From NCBI GenBank assembly GCA_963691705.1, contig OY829537.1:25668078-25732077 (forward strand): a DNA stretch of 64,000 nucleotides, given 5' to 3'. A program made the position numbers and the translations under genes. This stretch comes from Viola odorata (Eukaryota > Streptophyta > Magnoliopsida > Malpighiales > Violaceae). Below are positions 1 to 16,824 of this stretch, one piece after another. Numbering within the stretch: position 1 is the first letter of the stretch; each line of letters opens with the position of its first letter. The notes beneath the pieces are model-generated. The model searched no databases. It was not told the origin of the DNA and saw nothing but the letters and a program-made list of their open reading frames with translations.

Positions 1-313
1 TTAAGTAAGAAGAACAAAAGACTAGAAAAAGAAACAGAGTTACCTCGTTCGCCTCCTGTTAATCAAATGAATACCAAGAAACGTGGAGGGTGCAAAAAGC
101 TACAACGGCGCCAAAATCTGGAAGCTCCTTTGGGTCGGGGACATCGAAACTTGGTGTAGCCATAGTAGTATCTAGATGGGTGACAAGAATGAGTGGGTCA
201 AAATAGTTAATCAACTAGTTTTTTACTTTGTCTGAAAAAGAACAGGATTTAGTTTCATAAAGACAAAGATGTCTAAATGGAGAAAACAACTGACCATCAC
301 CACAGTAGGTTAC
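1..313 (-). other. left-edge sequence, no assignable exon
   Basis: This stretch lies downstream of the last gyrase A exon that I can recognise and should contain the following intron, but no gyrase A C-terminal (beta-pinwheel) sequence is visible. A minus-strand reading frame of 34 codons (ATG at 163-161, stop at 61-59) is open but matches nothing I know. The rest of the gyrase relic presumably continues beyond base 1. Confidence 0.4.
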
Positions 314-5992
<5,679 letters not shown>

Positions 5993-6040
5993 ACAATGGA
6001 GAGAGAGAGAGCACTGAGCAGCGAAGTGGAGAGGTTTTGG

Positions 6041-6049
6041 TTAGGGTTT
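6041..6049 (-). promoter_or_regulatory. telo-box upstream of GYRA relic
   Basis: On the minus strand this reads AAACCCTAA, a telo-box common in promoters of plant housekeeping and organelle-biogenesis genes. It sits about 50 bases upstream of the GYRA initiation codon and next to a GA-rich leader. It is presumably a leftover of the original promoter. Confidence 0.45.
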
Positions 6050-6331
6050 AAGGCAAGAAATGAAAAGTGTTTAAAATGAGAAGTTTTCGTTTCTCTTACT
6101 GGTTTTCTTCCCCTTCAGTGGAAGGCGTAAGAAAAATATTTCCGACTTAAAACTTTATTCCTTCGGATGTACTTGATATTTTCCTATAGATTCTTTGTTC
6201 TCAATTAATTATCATTTTAAGTTTTTCAACACACATTTTTTACAACATTACAAAAAGCCTCTTTTTTTTAACTTTATTTATAAACGCCTGCCATTTATTT
6301 TCTTGTCTTCCTCGGCTTCCCTCACATCCTT

Positions 6332-6631
6332 CTATTTGTCCGTTGTGTTGTCATTCTCATCGTCACTTTCGTCCTCCTCATCAGTATTACCACTCTTCTC
6401 ATCATCATCGCCATCATTCCCTGAAAACTCAGAATCATAATCGGAGCCCCTGTGGTGACTCGGATCTAAGGTCGCATCTTCCATCTCAGTTGAAATTTCT
6501 AAAACTGCGGGATGGATTACGGAGTTCACATCCAAAACAGCCCCACTAGAACCCATTCCTTCTTGAGTGCCCAACCATGCCTCATTTGATCTCATAACCC
6601 CATATCCAGTCATTCTTCCCAGAAACAACAA
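6332..6631 (-). CDS. orphan acidic reading frame, unrecognised
   Basis: This is a 99-codon minus-strand frame with no recognised family. The first 55 residues are ordinary in composition, and the last 40 are almost all Asp, Glu, Ser and Asn, like the acidic tails of chromatin or nucleolar proteins. A possible upstream exon at about 6675-6760 ends at a GTGAGT donor, and a T-rich tract precedes the frame, so this may be the last exon of a small broken gene. It lies upstream of the GYRA relic in the same orientation. It could equally be chance, because the GAY/GAR codons come from a simple-sequence-like tract. Confidence 0.25.
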   Translation of the reverse strand: MLFLGRMTGYGVMRSNEAWLGTQEGMGSSGAVLDVNSVIHPAVLEISTEMEDATLDPSHHRGSDYDSEFSGNDGDDDEKSGNTDEEDESDDENDNTTDK

Positions 6632-6884
6632 ATAAAGAAAAAACTAATTCTACAAAAAGAGAAAATGAAAACGTACTCACTTGAGGAAACTGCCACCGTA
6701 AAGCTTGAGATCCGAGGAGTAGAGATGTACGCTAGCTGAGCAGTTTCAATAAGGAAGGTGGTAGGGTTACTTGTAAATTGTTTGAAAACCAGGAATAGTT
6801 TTGAAACAAAAATTAATAAAATATAAAAAAAGGTAACATTTATACTCCTTACTGTTCCAAAACGACAATCAAACAGAGGGAGTA

Positions 6885-7541
6885 TTAAACTTTAATCCTT
6901 ACTGTAGAATTTCTATAAAAAATCAACGATGAATTAAAAAAAAAAATTCATATACAAATATTACAAAAAAAATTAGAAAAATTGAACTAAGCAATTTTAT
7001 GATAATATTTTATGATAATTAGAAAAATAAGAAAATTAGGAGGAAGTAAAAACTTATAAAAAATAGGAGAAAGAGAAAAATATAAAAAATAAAACAATTA
7101 CAAAATAAATATACTTAATTCATAAAAATATATAAAGGATTTCAAAATTTTATTTGAGAATATTCAAAAATCTAGAGATTGAATATTTTTTTGAGAATAT
7201 TTGTTAATAGTTAATAAAATTATTAAAACTCCATCTCTTTAAATAAAATTCAAAATTAATAATTTAATATTTTATAATTGTTTTCTACTATTTTTCTTAA
7301 TTTTTTTAGTTTATGAAAAATATTATTAGGAAAATAATTCAATTTACTTTTTATATTTTCTAATGATATTATAATATAAAAAATATATTTTTTAATGCAC
7401 TATTAGGTTTCTGATTGAAAATTCTAACTACAAAGGTTAAAGTTTAATCCATCTTGATATATTAGGGATTATATTTTAAGGGCCAAAATGTGAGGCACTA
7501 AAATATAAAAATGCATATACGATCATGGATCCTAAAATATT
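6885..7541. mobile_element. AT-rich inverted-repeat element, copy 1 (left end eroded)
   Basis: The left part at 6885-6915 (TTAAACTTTAATCCTTACTG) pairs imperfectly with the inverted sequence near 7420-7450. The right end at 7430-7541 resembles the right end of the element at 8612-9399, including the blocks around the GATATAT..GGG and TAAGGG motifs. The interior is over 80 percent A+T with no reading frame. I read this as an older, truncated member of the same non-autonomous family. Boundaries are approximate. Confidence 0.35.
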
Positions 7542-7894
7542 TTCCTCTTTAGCAAATGGAACCTCTAATCGACCATAAGAATGCAGCATATGATGGGCGG
7601 GAGGGAGCTTTGTTTCTTTGTTCTCTTCTTTTGTCTTATTCAAAATAATTTTGGAGTTCAAAACGACTTGGATACATTTCTCCTATAAGTCAAATGTATA
7701 ACATTTATTTAATCTAGATTTTATGTGAAAAGACAAATTACTTTTCAAAAGTCAAAATCATTATATTTACCACAATTTGTAAAAGTTTATAATGAATTTA
7801 AATGATTTGGTAAAACTAATTAGTAAATTTAAATATAAGTTTAAGGAAAAAAATTATAACTTAGTAAGCAACATGCTCATAAGCACATTTAAGC

Positions 7895-8097
7895 TACTCC
7901 CTCTAGTGCAAAATAAATGACGTTTGCTGTTCATGCACCCATCTTAAGGAGGCCGGATGACTCACTATTTAACCCAAAAAAATTCCATAATTCGAAAAAA
8001 TTTACGGAATTTTTTGGGGTCAAATAGTGAGTCATCCGACCTTTTTAAAATGCGTGCTCAAATAATAAACGTCGTTTGTCTTGCACCGGAGGAAGTA
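7895..8097. mobile_element. Stowaway-like MITE
   Basis: Both ends carry inverted CTCCCTC-type termini (left CTCCCTCTAGTGCAAAATAA, right its near complement ending GCACCGGAGGAAG), flanked by TA on each side (7895-7896 and 8096-8097). Almost the whole 200-bp unit folds on itself, with arms around ATGACTCACTATTT and AAATAGTGAGTCAT. The termini, TA target site and full-length hairpin are the hallmarks of Stowaway (Tc1/mariner-derived) MITEs. It encodes nothing. Confidence 0.85.
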
Positions 8098-8611
8098 TTA
8101 AGTAATGTAGCTTTATTGAAGTTAACATCTAATGTTTGTATGGTCGAATTTTGTTTATTTAACTAGATAGATTCAAATATAATGTTTTGATGAAACTACT
8201 TTTAGTGCATATAAGTTTTTGTACTATTTTGTAGGTTTAATTGATTTAGAATATGGTTGAGTATCACTATCATTTTGTTATATGTAAACAAGTTATAATT
8301 TTAGTTTTTGTTGTTGGTCTAAGGATTAGTTGCCTTGAAACTATAATTCAATAGTGGTTTTTTTTATTATAATATTAATGTTTTATATTTAGTCTTGTAA
8401 AATTAGTGTTATTTCGTTGATCAAGTAGATAGAATGTACCATTTAGATTGTCTTCAATCATATATCAAGGCGAGTCAATTTATCAAATGAAATATTTTTT
8501 TGACTATTTGCTACATTGATTATTAACTTGAACGGTTAATCAATTTTCATTTATTTTTATTTCGTTAGCTTTATGTTTATATCAATACTAACAAATTGAT
8601 AGAATTAATTT

Positions 8612-9399
8612 GGGAAAAATATTCTAAGGCCTCTAAGGTATAGACACTTCTACACGTCAGTCCTTGACGTTTGGACCCAAAACTTTAGTACTTCACATAT
8701 CGAATCGCATAACATTTTAGTCCCCACCAATAGATTTTCAGTCTGAAGCTCTAATGGTGCATTAAAAATAATTTTTTTTTATATTAATGTATCATTAGAA
8801 ATATAAAAAAATTATATAAAAATCAAAAAGTTATAAGAATTTATTTTAGTGATAATATTTTTCATAACTAAAAAATTAAGAAAAATAGGAGAAAGTAAAA
8901 AATAAAAAATACTTTTTTTTTATCTTTTCAATTTTTTTGAATTTTAGTACTTAGTAAGATAGAGTTTTAATAATTTTATTTAATTATTAATGAATATTCT
9001 AAGAAAAATCAATCTCCAATTTTTTGAATTTTCCATAAAATTTTGAAATCCTTTATATATTTTATCGAATACTTTATATTTGTTTGAATTTTTTTTAATT
9101 GTTTGAAGTTTTATAAACTTTATTTTCTCCTATTTTTCATAATTTTTTATTCTCTTTTATTTTTCATATTTTTTCAATTATAAAAAAATATTATCATAAA
9201 ACAATTGGATCTCCAATTTTCTGGATTTTTTAATATTTTTATAATATTTTAATATTAAAAAATAATTTTATTAATACAATATTAGAGTTTGGAACGGAAA
9301 TTCTACTGATAAGGATAAAATTGATACGTTTTGATATATCAGGGCTAAAATTTAAGGGTCTAAACATTAGAGACTGTGGGAGCTTAGAATATTTTCCCA
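8612..9399. mobile_element. AT-rich inverted-repeat element, copy 2
   Basis: The left end GGGAAAAATATTCTAAGG and the inverse of the right end GGGAAAATATTCTAAG form an imperfect terminal inverted repeat, followed by further inverted similarity such as the AATAATTTT blocks. The inner 600 bp is extremely A+T rich and has no coding frame. No clear target duplication is visible, so the superfamily cannot be fixed. Confidence 0.5.
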
Positions 9400-9449
9400 G
9401 AAAAACAGATCCATTACATAGCGCCTCGGGTCCGATTCCAAGTCTCTAT

Positions 9450-10566
9450 GCATTCAAAGAGTGTGGTCGTCACTGTGGTGTTCAGAGGGAAAGGAGATTT
9501 TGATGGGTTTCTGCGAACTTTGGAGAGAGTTGGAGAGGGAAGGCTTGAGAAGGGGATGAAAGTGGAGATTCAGGTACTGGGTCGGTTTTGACTTCAGCTT
9601 CTGCTTCTTGGTCCGATTCAAAATCAGGTGGTGCTTATATTCAAGTGATGGGACGGTGAGGATGATGGGCCTGGCGGGGATACTGCTGAAAGAGCTAGAA
9701 ATGTGGGAAAGCAAAGATGGAGTCTTCAAAATTCTTTTCGAGACTTGAATGCTCTCATGGTAACATTACTATTGTTCCAGTCTTGTTTGTTCTTCATTTG
9801 AATGTGCATCTGCAATGTGGTTTGAACAGGAAATTCATAAATGTATGAAGCAAACACTAATTGAAGTGTAAATGGGGTTTTAAATGTTGATAAGTTGTAG
9901 AAACAGAAAGATGAATATTGGTTTTCCATTTAAATTTAGTGCTGCAATGTTGTTATGCACTGTGGTTTGGTTCCTGCACCATTTGAAATAGAAATCTAGA
10001 ATTTGTGGTTGTAGGATTTTGTTTAAAAGGATGGAGGCTTTGCTTAGACTATGCTTCTTTTTCATCATTTGCTAGAAAGTTTAGGTTTAGCTCTTTAAGA
10101 GTTTGTAACTTAGTCATGTTCGTCTGGAGCTCTTCTGTCGTATGTTCCTGTTTGGTGTGATGGACTTGGGAGGGACTGCAAAGAATGGCTAGTAAATAGG
10201 AACCCTTATGTTAATCAAGTTACCAAATCAATTTGGTCAAGTACAATTACCATAGTCCAGCTTAGTTGCGAGTAGGACTGCACTATTTGCATTTGACCTA
10301 AATTGATCATGCAACACAACTTTGTTTTACTGCTCTGGTTAGCCAGTTTCAATTCTACAACTGTTTCTTTCTTAGATTTTAGAGTAAGGCGAAAGAGATG
10401 GTGGTTCTGGAAGAGAAAATGGGGCAATAGGTTTTGTCTTGGGGAGCTTCCCAAGGTGGCTCTGTAAATGATGAAGATATGGGTTCCAAAGAAGAGATGC
10501 AAGAATTGCTGTTGAGTGTTTGGTATCATATCCCCAATCACAAAAGAGTCCGCTGGTGCCCAGCAA
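9450..10566 (+). pseudogene. degraded plus-strand gene fragment, unrecognised
   Basis: Two stretches look like decayed coding sequence. Near 9460-9575 one frame reads like a folded domain ([20 protein letters not shown]). Near 10387-10580 another frame contains SKEEMQELLLSVWYHIPNHK but is broken by an in-frame TAG about 30 codons upstream. No complete frame joins them, and splice sites between them are unconvincing. I do not recognise the family. It may be a truncated duplicate of a multi-exon gene. Confidence 0.3.
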
Positions 10567-13490
10567 GTATCACATCAGGTTTTATTCTTTAAGCCTTTCT
10601 ATGTTAATCTTACCATCATATCATTCTTGTCAGTGTTATTGCATAAACCAGGGTTAATTCTTGCTGAAATACTGTGAGCTTTTGGACTCTATGGCAAAGG
10701 TTATATTTGATTCAACATACCTTCCTAAATAATCTGTTTAAAATTCCTTGACCATATCTTAGTGGCTTCACTTTGCGTTATATAGCATTTTGCATCGTAA
10801 ACAAAAATAGAGTTTGTTTATGGTGCAGTTTTGCTGTGCTGTGTGGCCATACTAGCCTTATATGATAATCCCTGCATACCCTCAGTTTCTGGTATGTTCT
10901 TGAGTTCATGTTATGTGGTACAAGTCTTGCTTAAGCATTAATGGACTAGAGGCTTCAGCTTGAAAGTTAGTGTCTGTAGGTAACTGCTGGAATGGATATG
11001 TAACTCAGAATCCTGAAGAAAAATAATGACTTCTGGCTTTCTTTTACTTCTTTCCTACAACAAATCGATGCTAAAAAAGTAGGCAAGGTAAAATTATGTG
11101 CTTATTAGTCTAGCCGAATCCTATGTTCTTGAGTATCACATATGATATCCTCCAGTTTCTAGTGGATATTAATGCTTTGATGAGCAGTCAGAGTGAAAGA
11201 GGCCCACTGTTAAACTGCATGCCATATCCAATTTAGACATCTTTAAGGAGAGAAATAAGTGTGGGCACTCCAGGAAGTGCAATAATGTATCACTATTATA
11301 ATAATAATATAAAAATCGTAAAAAATACACAAAAATGTTATTAAAAATTATAAAATATTACAAAAAATTGTTGGATGTTCAACCAGGTATTAGCTTCATG
11401 GATCTCTAACAAATCATTTTTGAAGTAAAAATGAAGCAATGAATACTGCAGTAATTATTATTATTATTATTATACTATCTATTGCTGCTTTCAGTCTGCT
11501 GAACAGAAGCTGACTAGTTAGTTAGTTAGTTTGAGATAGCCCATCATTGTGATTCTGTGATGACAGTTTGTATGGTTGTAAATAGATCAAGTGTTTTGGG
11601 TAATAGATCTTTCTGATTCTAGAGCCAACCTTAAGTTGCTCGGACCATAACTTCTTTCCACATAAGTTAGTTTGCTTTTGCTTTGCGGGACGTGCACATC
11701 CCGCAAGGACCCTCTCTGTAGTCTCTGACTCTAAAAGTTTACCAAAGCTCACCTGCTCAAAGCCATTCAAATGCAGGATAAAGAGAAATTGCATCTAGTA
11801 TTACATGGCTCGTTCATTATATCCACTTATCGATGTTTCTGTGAGGAATTTTGGAATGAAAATTATATTCAAAATCTTGTCTTCAATGTTGTATGCAGTT
11901 GTTAAACAGTCAATAGAATTTACTTGTCAGCAGGCCCCTCCATTTATTCATCTTGCCTTGCTTGTGTTATGAATTATGATAAATGATAGCATAATGTGAA
12001 ATCTCACCCATATATATATGAAATGCATAATTTGACAGTGAAGGAAAAGAAACCTATACACAGAAGATTGCTGCGAATGAAGCGTAGAAGATTGCTGTGA
12101 AATGAAGCATAGCATAGAATGTATAATTCGACAATGGAGCACAGAAGATAGCTGCGAACGAGCTGCTTAGTATAGAATGAAAAACCTGCTGCCTGACAAA
12201 GACAAAACAAACAGATCAGTTAAGTTTTTATTTTCCTACTCCCCAGCCTGTATTCCTTTTAAGACCTGGATATGAGTCAGAGGAGTAGAAGTAAACAAAA
12301 TTTTGAAATGTTTCCCGAGGGAAGAAAGTCCTAAGTCTGTCAGCTTAGTAATCACTACTCCTTGAAGTTAAAATACTTGTACAAGTTGGTCCTTAATTTT
12401 GTTTTCCTGGCCTAGTTTTAATCCAAGACTAGATACACAAACCTCATTCATCCCACCTAAATCAATGGTACCTCTAATTTTAATTATTAGGTAAACATCG
12501 ATGCATTTTGTGCCTTTTACACCAAAAAGCTCAAAACATTACACTAAATTATTTTTTAGTTGATGCTTGAAATCATGTTTAGCATATAACAAATTCAAAT
12601 TAGTACACTGTTTAGCGCTAACGATGAATGTTTTTCTCTCTTTAGTAGGGGTGGGAATCCAAAAAAAATTACAGTATAATGTTTCTTTTGAATTGTGGTG
12701 GAGTTCTCTCTGTTCAGCTCATTTTTATGCATTTTTTTTGTTTTAGCTTCGGATTCCATATAAGATCCATGGATGGTGCATGCGCAAATGGCCGCAAGAA
12801 ATCGCCAGGTCTTCGAGCATTCCACACCTCCACTTCGCAATCAAAATGGCAACTTCTTGCGAACGTTTGAACACGCATCGCCCTTGGATCAAATATGAAT
12901 TCCCATATATTTAATGCATTTTTGTTTATAAAAAGATACGAGTCCTCTACCACAATTCAGATTCCACATTTTATCGATTTGTGCCCGTGGATTTTCCCGA
13001 CCCCATTTTACATTTTTCCGCATATTACATTCTCCTTTTTTTTTCATAGATATTTTACTATTCAAACTAGTATATGCTACTTACAATTTCTAACTTCAAC
13101 TAAAAAAATCATTAGTGTGAGGTTTTTGGTTTTTGGTGGAACGAAACACGAGTGCATCCACCTTTTAACCTCATCTTTAAAATTATAGGTACAACTCATC
13201 AAGCCCGGCTAAAAGAGTCTTGTCCACATAATTTCAGATTAAAACTATACCTTCATCAATTCATTATTATTATTTTTTTAATTTCTTCTTTCTTCCAATA
13301 TGATCATTAATAAAGCTTTGAAATCTTTTCCCGAACCCATAACCTACCATCTTCTTGTTTCTTTCCTACCCTATGTAGCAAACAGAAACTATGACTTCCT
13401 TTCCCGTTTTCTCCTTTTCTTTTTCGATTCTTTTTCTTTCCTATATTTTTTATCCTATCATCGCATAAAAGTAAAAAAAGCACTTAATTA
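10567..13490. other. intergenic, no supported gene
   Basis: No frame here has convincing codon structure or homology. At about 12035-12170 the phrase AGAAGATTGCTGCGAA recurs three times in slightly varied form as a short degenerate repeat. At 11300-11370 and 11455-11475 there are A+T-rich simple tracts. The short open frames around 12600-12900 overlap on both strands and look like chance. Confidence 0.6.
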
Positions 13491-13763
13491 GAATTGATTG
13501 GGAGGAATATCGGGAGAGGAAAAGCTGAAGGAGGTGGAGAGCTCAGGAAGGATGGACGGGCAAATCGCTCTTCTTTCTCTACTTGCTGCGGCGGTGGAAT
13601 CGACAGTGGCGGCGGGGCTGGCGCAACCGGCGGTTGCAGTTGTATCGGAGGCGAGTCTGAGGGTGATCAGGTGTTGGGTGCATCACGATAGGAGCCATGT
13701 TCTTGGATTGCGTTTGGTATTAGTGTTTTGGTTTGATAAAAAAACATAAAGAGTGCGGGTATG

Positions 13764-13797
<34 letters not shown>
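13764..13797. repeat. (TA)n microsatellite
   Basis: An uninterrupted run of about 17 TA dinucleotides. It marks the start of the degenerate repeat block that follows. Confidence 0.9.
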
Positions 13798-13799
13798 CT

Positions 13800-14210
13800 C
13801 ATACGGACTTGAGCCAGCAAGAGAATTTGCAATGTGCAGAGACGCTTGGTCCGGTGGGGTAGAATCACATTGCGCAGAGGCGCATGGTGCGATGGGTAGA
13901 ATTAGTGGCGCATGAAGCGTTACAAAATGCACTGGCTCAGACGGACTTGAGCCAGGAGAAAGAATGAGAACGCACAGAGGCGCTTGATCTAGATGGATAC
14001 GATATAACGCGCAGAAGTGCCTGACCCAGAGGGATACGATATAATGCGCAGAGGCGCTGGCCTGGAAGGGCAAAGTGATACCTTGCAAAAGTGTCGGTTT
14101 GAAGGAACGACACGCTTAGGTGCCAAGGGTGTTGGTTCGGTGGAACGACACGCCTACGTGCTAAGTGTGTCGGTTCGGAGGGACGACACGTCTATGTGCT
14201 AGACACGATT
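13800..14210. repeat. degenerate minisatellite with GCGCAGAGGCGC and CGACACGC motifs
   Basis: From 13830 to 14060 a unit of about 45-50 bp containing CGCAGAGGCGC plus a GGATACGATATAA-like tail recurs with heavy divergence. From 14080 to 14205 a second unit of about 43 bp (GGTTCGGnGGAACGACACGC followed by a TACGTGCTAAG-like segment) occurs three times. Such arrays are typical of the untranslated 3' region of plant LTR elements, which fits the LTR beginning at 14851. Confidence 0.6.
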
Positions 14211-14329
14211 GTGTCATGAGAAAGCTGGACAAGCGGATCTGATACTGAATGCTAGAACGGGAACAAGTACTACACAATGCTATTGCCCTATGATGAAGGC
14301 TTTGGCGAGCGTAGTGAGAATGGAGAAAA

Positions 14330-14387
14330 GAAAGAGTGATAAAATATATGTAAGGAGAAAGAGTGATAAAATATATGTAAGGAGAAA
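14330..14387. repeat. 27-bp direct duplication
   Basis: The unit AGAGTGATAAAATATATGTA plus AGGAGAA is present twice in tandem with a 27-bp period and no mismatch seen by eye, indicating a recent slippage duplication. Confidence 0.85.
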
Positions 14388-14850
14388 ACAGCCCACATAA
14401 AAAGAGTGAGCATGCGATCGAGAGATAAAAGATAAGAGAGATTGGTTGGAAGACGTGGCGTTGTGGTATGATCGATAGGTTCTAAGAGTATTGACTAGAG
14501 GGGTCGGATACTGAGGAAATATCGATCATCCCTAGAATGCACTTCTTCAGAGGCGAGTATGAGAGATGAGACCACAATTGGAGGAGTTGTGGAAGAGTAA
14601 AAATGGTAATGGAGAGAAAAAGAAAGGAGAGAAAAGAATAACGAGTATTGAAGTGTGGGAGAGCCTATGATAAACTATAATGACCTTAACGTATTTCTAA
14701 CCTTATGTTCCTTGGTGATACAGGTCTAAGGTGTGTGTGGAAGGCTGGTTCCATAGAAAGAGTGCGTGAACGCTGCACGAACTTAATCCCTTCAGCTAGA
14801 GATTGGAGATCTAGTCGATGAGGGCATCGACACTATTAAGTGGGGGAGAG

Positions 14851-15274
14851 TGTTAAGGTCTAAACCTTGGTGTGCAAGCTTAGCCTTAACATAGATCCTG
14901 AGAAGCGCCGAAGGCGCATGGAGTTGACGGATTGTCCCTTATCGGTTATATGAAGGGAAGTCTTTGGGTGTGATAGCTCTCCACCAACTCCTGGGCAAGA
15001 TACGAGAGTATACTTGCTTAAGTGAGCATCTCCTATGCGGGTCCAGCATAGGTGTGCGAGTGAGCCTTTCGTGTTATGGAAGGGGCGCTACCATGATGGC
15101 TTTGCTATGATGGCCACTTCTAGTTGGGTTCGAGTAGAGAACTAGTAGTGCGCATGGAAGAAAGGGCGGAGGTTAGATTGAGTGTTGGACAGTACTGTTA
15201 AGTATCAGGATGAAGGTTGGCCTAGATGCGGGATCTAGGCGCTGCACGGGCCTTAGAAAAGCTAGGCCGTGACA
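14851..15274 (+). mobile_element. LTR (3' or solo) of a decayed retrotransposon
   Basis: A purine tract GTGGGGGAGAG immediately precedes TGTTAAGGTCTAAACC, and the segment ends GGCCGTGACA, giving TG..CA borders about 424 bp apart. A polypurine tract directly before TG is the expected junction of internal sequence and 3' LTR. No matching upstream LTR and no gag or pol remains in 13.8-14.85 kb, so only the 3' tail of the element survives. Confidence 0.55.
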
Positions 15275-15465
15275 GGCCGCATCCGTGTAGGGTTACGATT
15301 GCGGCATGGAAAATTGAGAGGCGGCAAAAAAAGGGAGGAAATATTTAATTTTTGGTCCCTCCATTTATACAACACTCTCAATTCAATCACCACAAAAAGG
15401 ATACTATTTCAATTGCCCGCATCAGCTCGAGAATCAGAACAAAGATGGTTCGAGTTTGGTGAGGT

Positions 15466-15690
15466 GAAGTTGAGGTGGAGGCAGGGGATGTTGTTCTGGC
15501 AGGAACTGTTGGGTTGTTGGACAATCTGTTCCCATCTGAGATTGAGGAGATTTTGCAGGGTACACAAGGAAGACCCTATCCTGATCAGCAGTTGGCTTGG
15601 ACAATTGTGAAAAGAATGCAAGAAACCAAGAAGATCTTGTTTGCTGCCCATCTACCAGGTGCACTCATTCCCGAAGCATATCCAAATTGA
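15466..15690 (+). pseudogene. PP2C-like phosphatase C-terminal fragment
   Basis: The frame reads EVEAGDVVLAGTVGLLDNLFPSEI at its start (shown here only as a motif). It strongly resembles the plant PP2C motif GDVVVAGTDGLFDNLF, in which the Asp of GTDG binds metal. Here that Asp is Val. The remaining 45 residues, ending at TGA 15688-15690, do not follow the usual PP2C C-terminus. There is no upstream catalytic core and no downstream exon. It is either a truncated retro-copied fragment or a chance survivor of a larger duplicated gene. Confidence 0.4.
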
Positions 15691-15712
15691 TAAAACATCA
15701 ATGGTTCATTCA

Positions 15713-15787
15713 ATGATCTTGCTAACTCTGCTATACTTAGATAAAATTGGAATGCACACGGAACTATAGCAGAGTTAGCAAAATCAT
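15713..15787. repeat. 23-bp inverted repeat (hairpin)
   Basis: ATGATCTTGCTAACTCTGC continues to TATA at 15713-15735 and returns as its complement at 15765-15787 with one mismatch, separated by a 29-base loop. It sits just after the PP2C-like fragment and could be a tiny MITE or a transcript-end hairpin. Confidence 0.8.
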
Positions 15788-16682
15788 AGATTCGTTCATA
15801 GTACGGTGAGGAATAAGATTTTTGAACTTTATAACGATAATAAATAATCTAAAATTGGAATCATTTGATAAGCGATGCCGAATAACGTATCTACTATTAG
15901 AAATAAAAATTTGCATAACAAACAATGTGATTTAAATATATATGATGATGTAGATTAATTGTTAATATAATCTTAACATATATTAAAAAAAAGATTGTAA
16001 TCCCTCTTACTGGGTAGTACTCTAGGGCATGAGATAGAAAATCTGTAAACATCAACGCCCAAGTTCTTGACAAGTGCAACATCTTCCTATTCCAAGTAAT
16101 TTGGTAAATTAAAGTAAGAACAATTGCACCTCAATATCGATAATGAAACGTTATTAGAGGGCTATCCAAAAGTCTAATAAACACCATCATTTTGTGATTG
16201 GTCGGTTACTATTTTTTCATCCATCGATTTCAGAAATGCAATAATTCATCCTTTAATTTTAACAGAAATGATAAAATTAGTCCCTCGATCATGACAACAT
16301 AGTGTCACAGACTCACAGTCAATGCCCACACGAGTTTAGTAACATGGATTATTTTTTTATCATATTAAAAATATTGTTAAAATTTTAAAATAAAATTGTA
16401 AAAGATTGGATAATGGAAATTAATTTTTTTCTATTTCTTGGTTGTATATAACAAAGAAATAATAATGAAACAAATGCATAACATATAATATAAATTGAAA
16501 TTTTGTTGAAAAATATGAAAAAAAATACATGTGATAAAATATACTATATTTTTTAAAATTACATTGCCCAACTTATTAGAGATGAAAGTATATAGTTCAT
16601 TAAGTTTAAGTGACTCTTTTATTGTTTTTTACTCATGTTTTTTTTTTTGCTCTCTAAATCAAGCCGTGGAACAAACCGGGCC
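15788..16682. other. intergenic, A+T rich
   Basis: No gene is supported here. The segment is A+T rich with short A/T runs and ends at the promoter of the NSUN-family gene. Confidence 0.6.
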
Positions 16683-16694
16683 GGCCCATATATA
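16683..16694 (+). promoter_or_regulatory. site-II-like GGCCCA plus TATATA box for the NSUN-family gene
   Basis: GGCCCATATATA lies about 130 bases before the initiation codon at 16825. GGCCCA (site II type) elements are frequent in promoters of plant translation and RNA-modification genes, and the adjacent TATATA is correctly placed to set a transcription start. No experimental support can be given from sequence alone. Confidence 0.45.
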
Positions 16695-16824
16695 CAGGTC
16701 CGAAAGGTGATGGTAGCTCCTCGTCAACAAACACTGCGCGCACCAAAATAAGCCGTCGTTCGCAACTTTCCAGACTGGAGAGCCTAGCCGTCCTCCGCCT
16801 CTCACCACCACTCGCAAAGAGAAG

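Noticed and set aside
13494..13749. Gene starting near 13.5 kb with an Ala-rich frame
   Set aside because: It lacks an ATG in a sensible place, splice sites and homology. It runs into the microsatellite.
13720..14088. Minus-strand 122-codon frame and plus-strand counterparts around the TA repeat
   Set aside because: They span a microsatellite and degenerate minisatellite with no homology.
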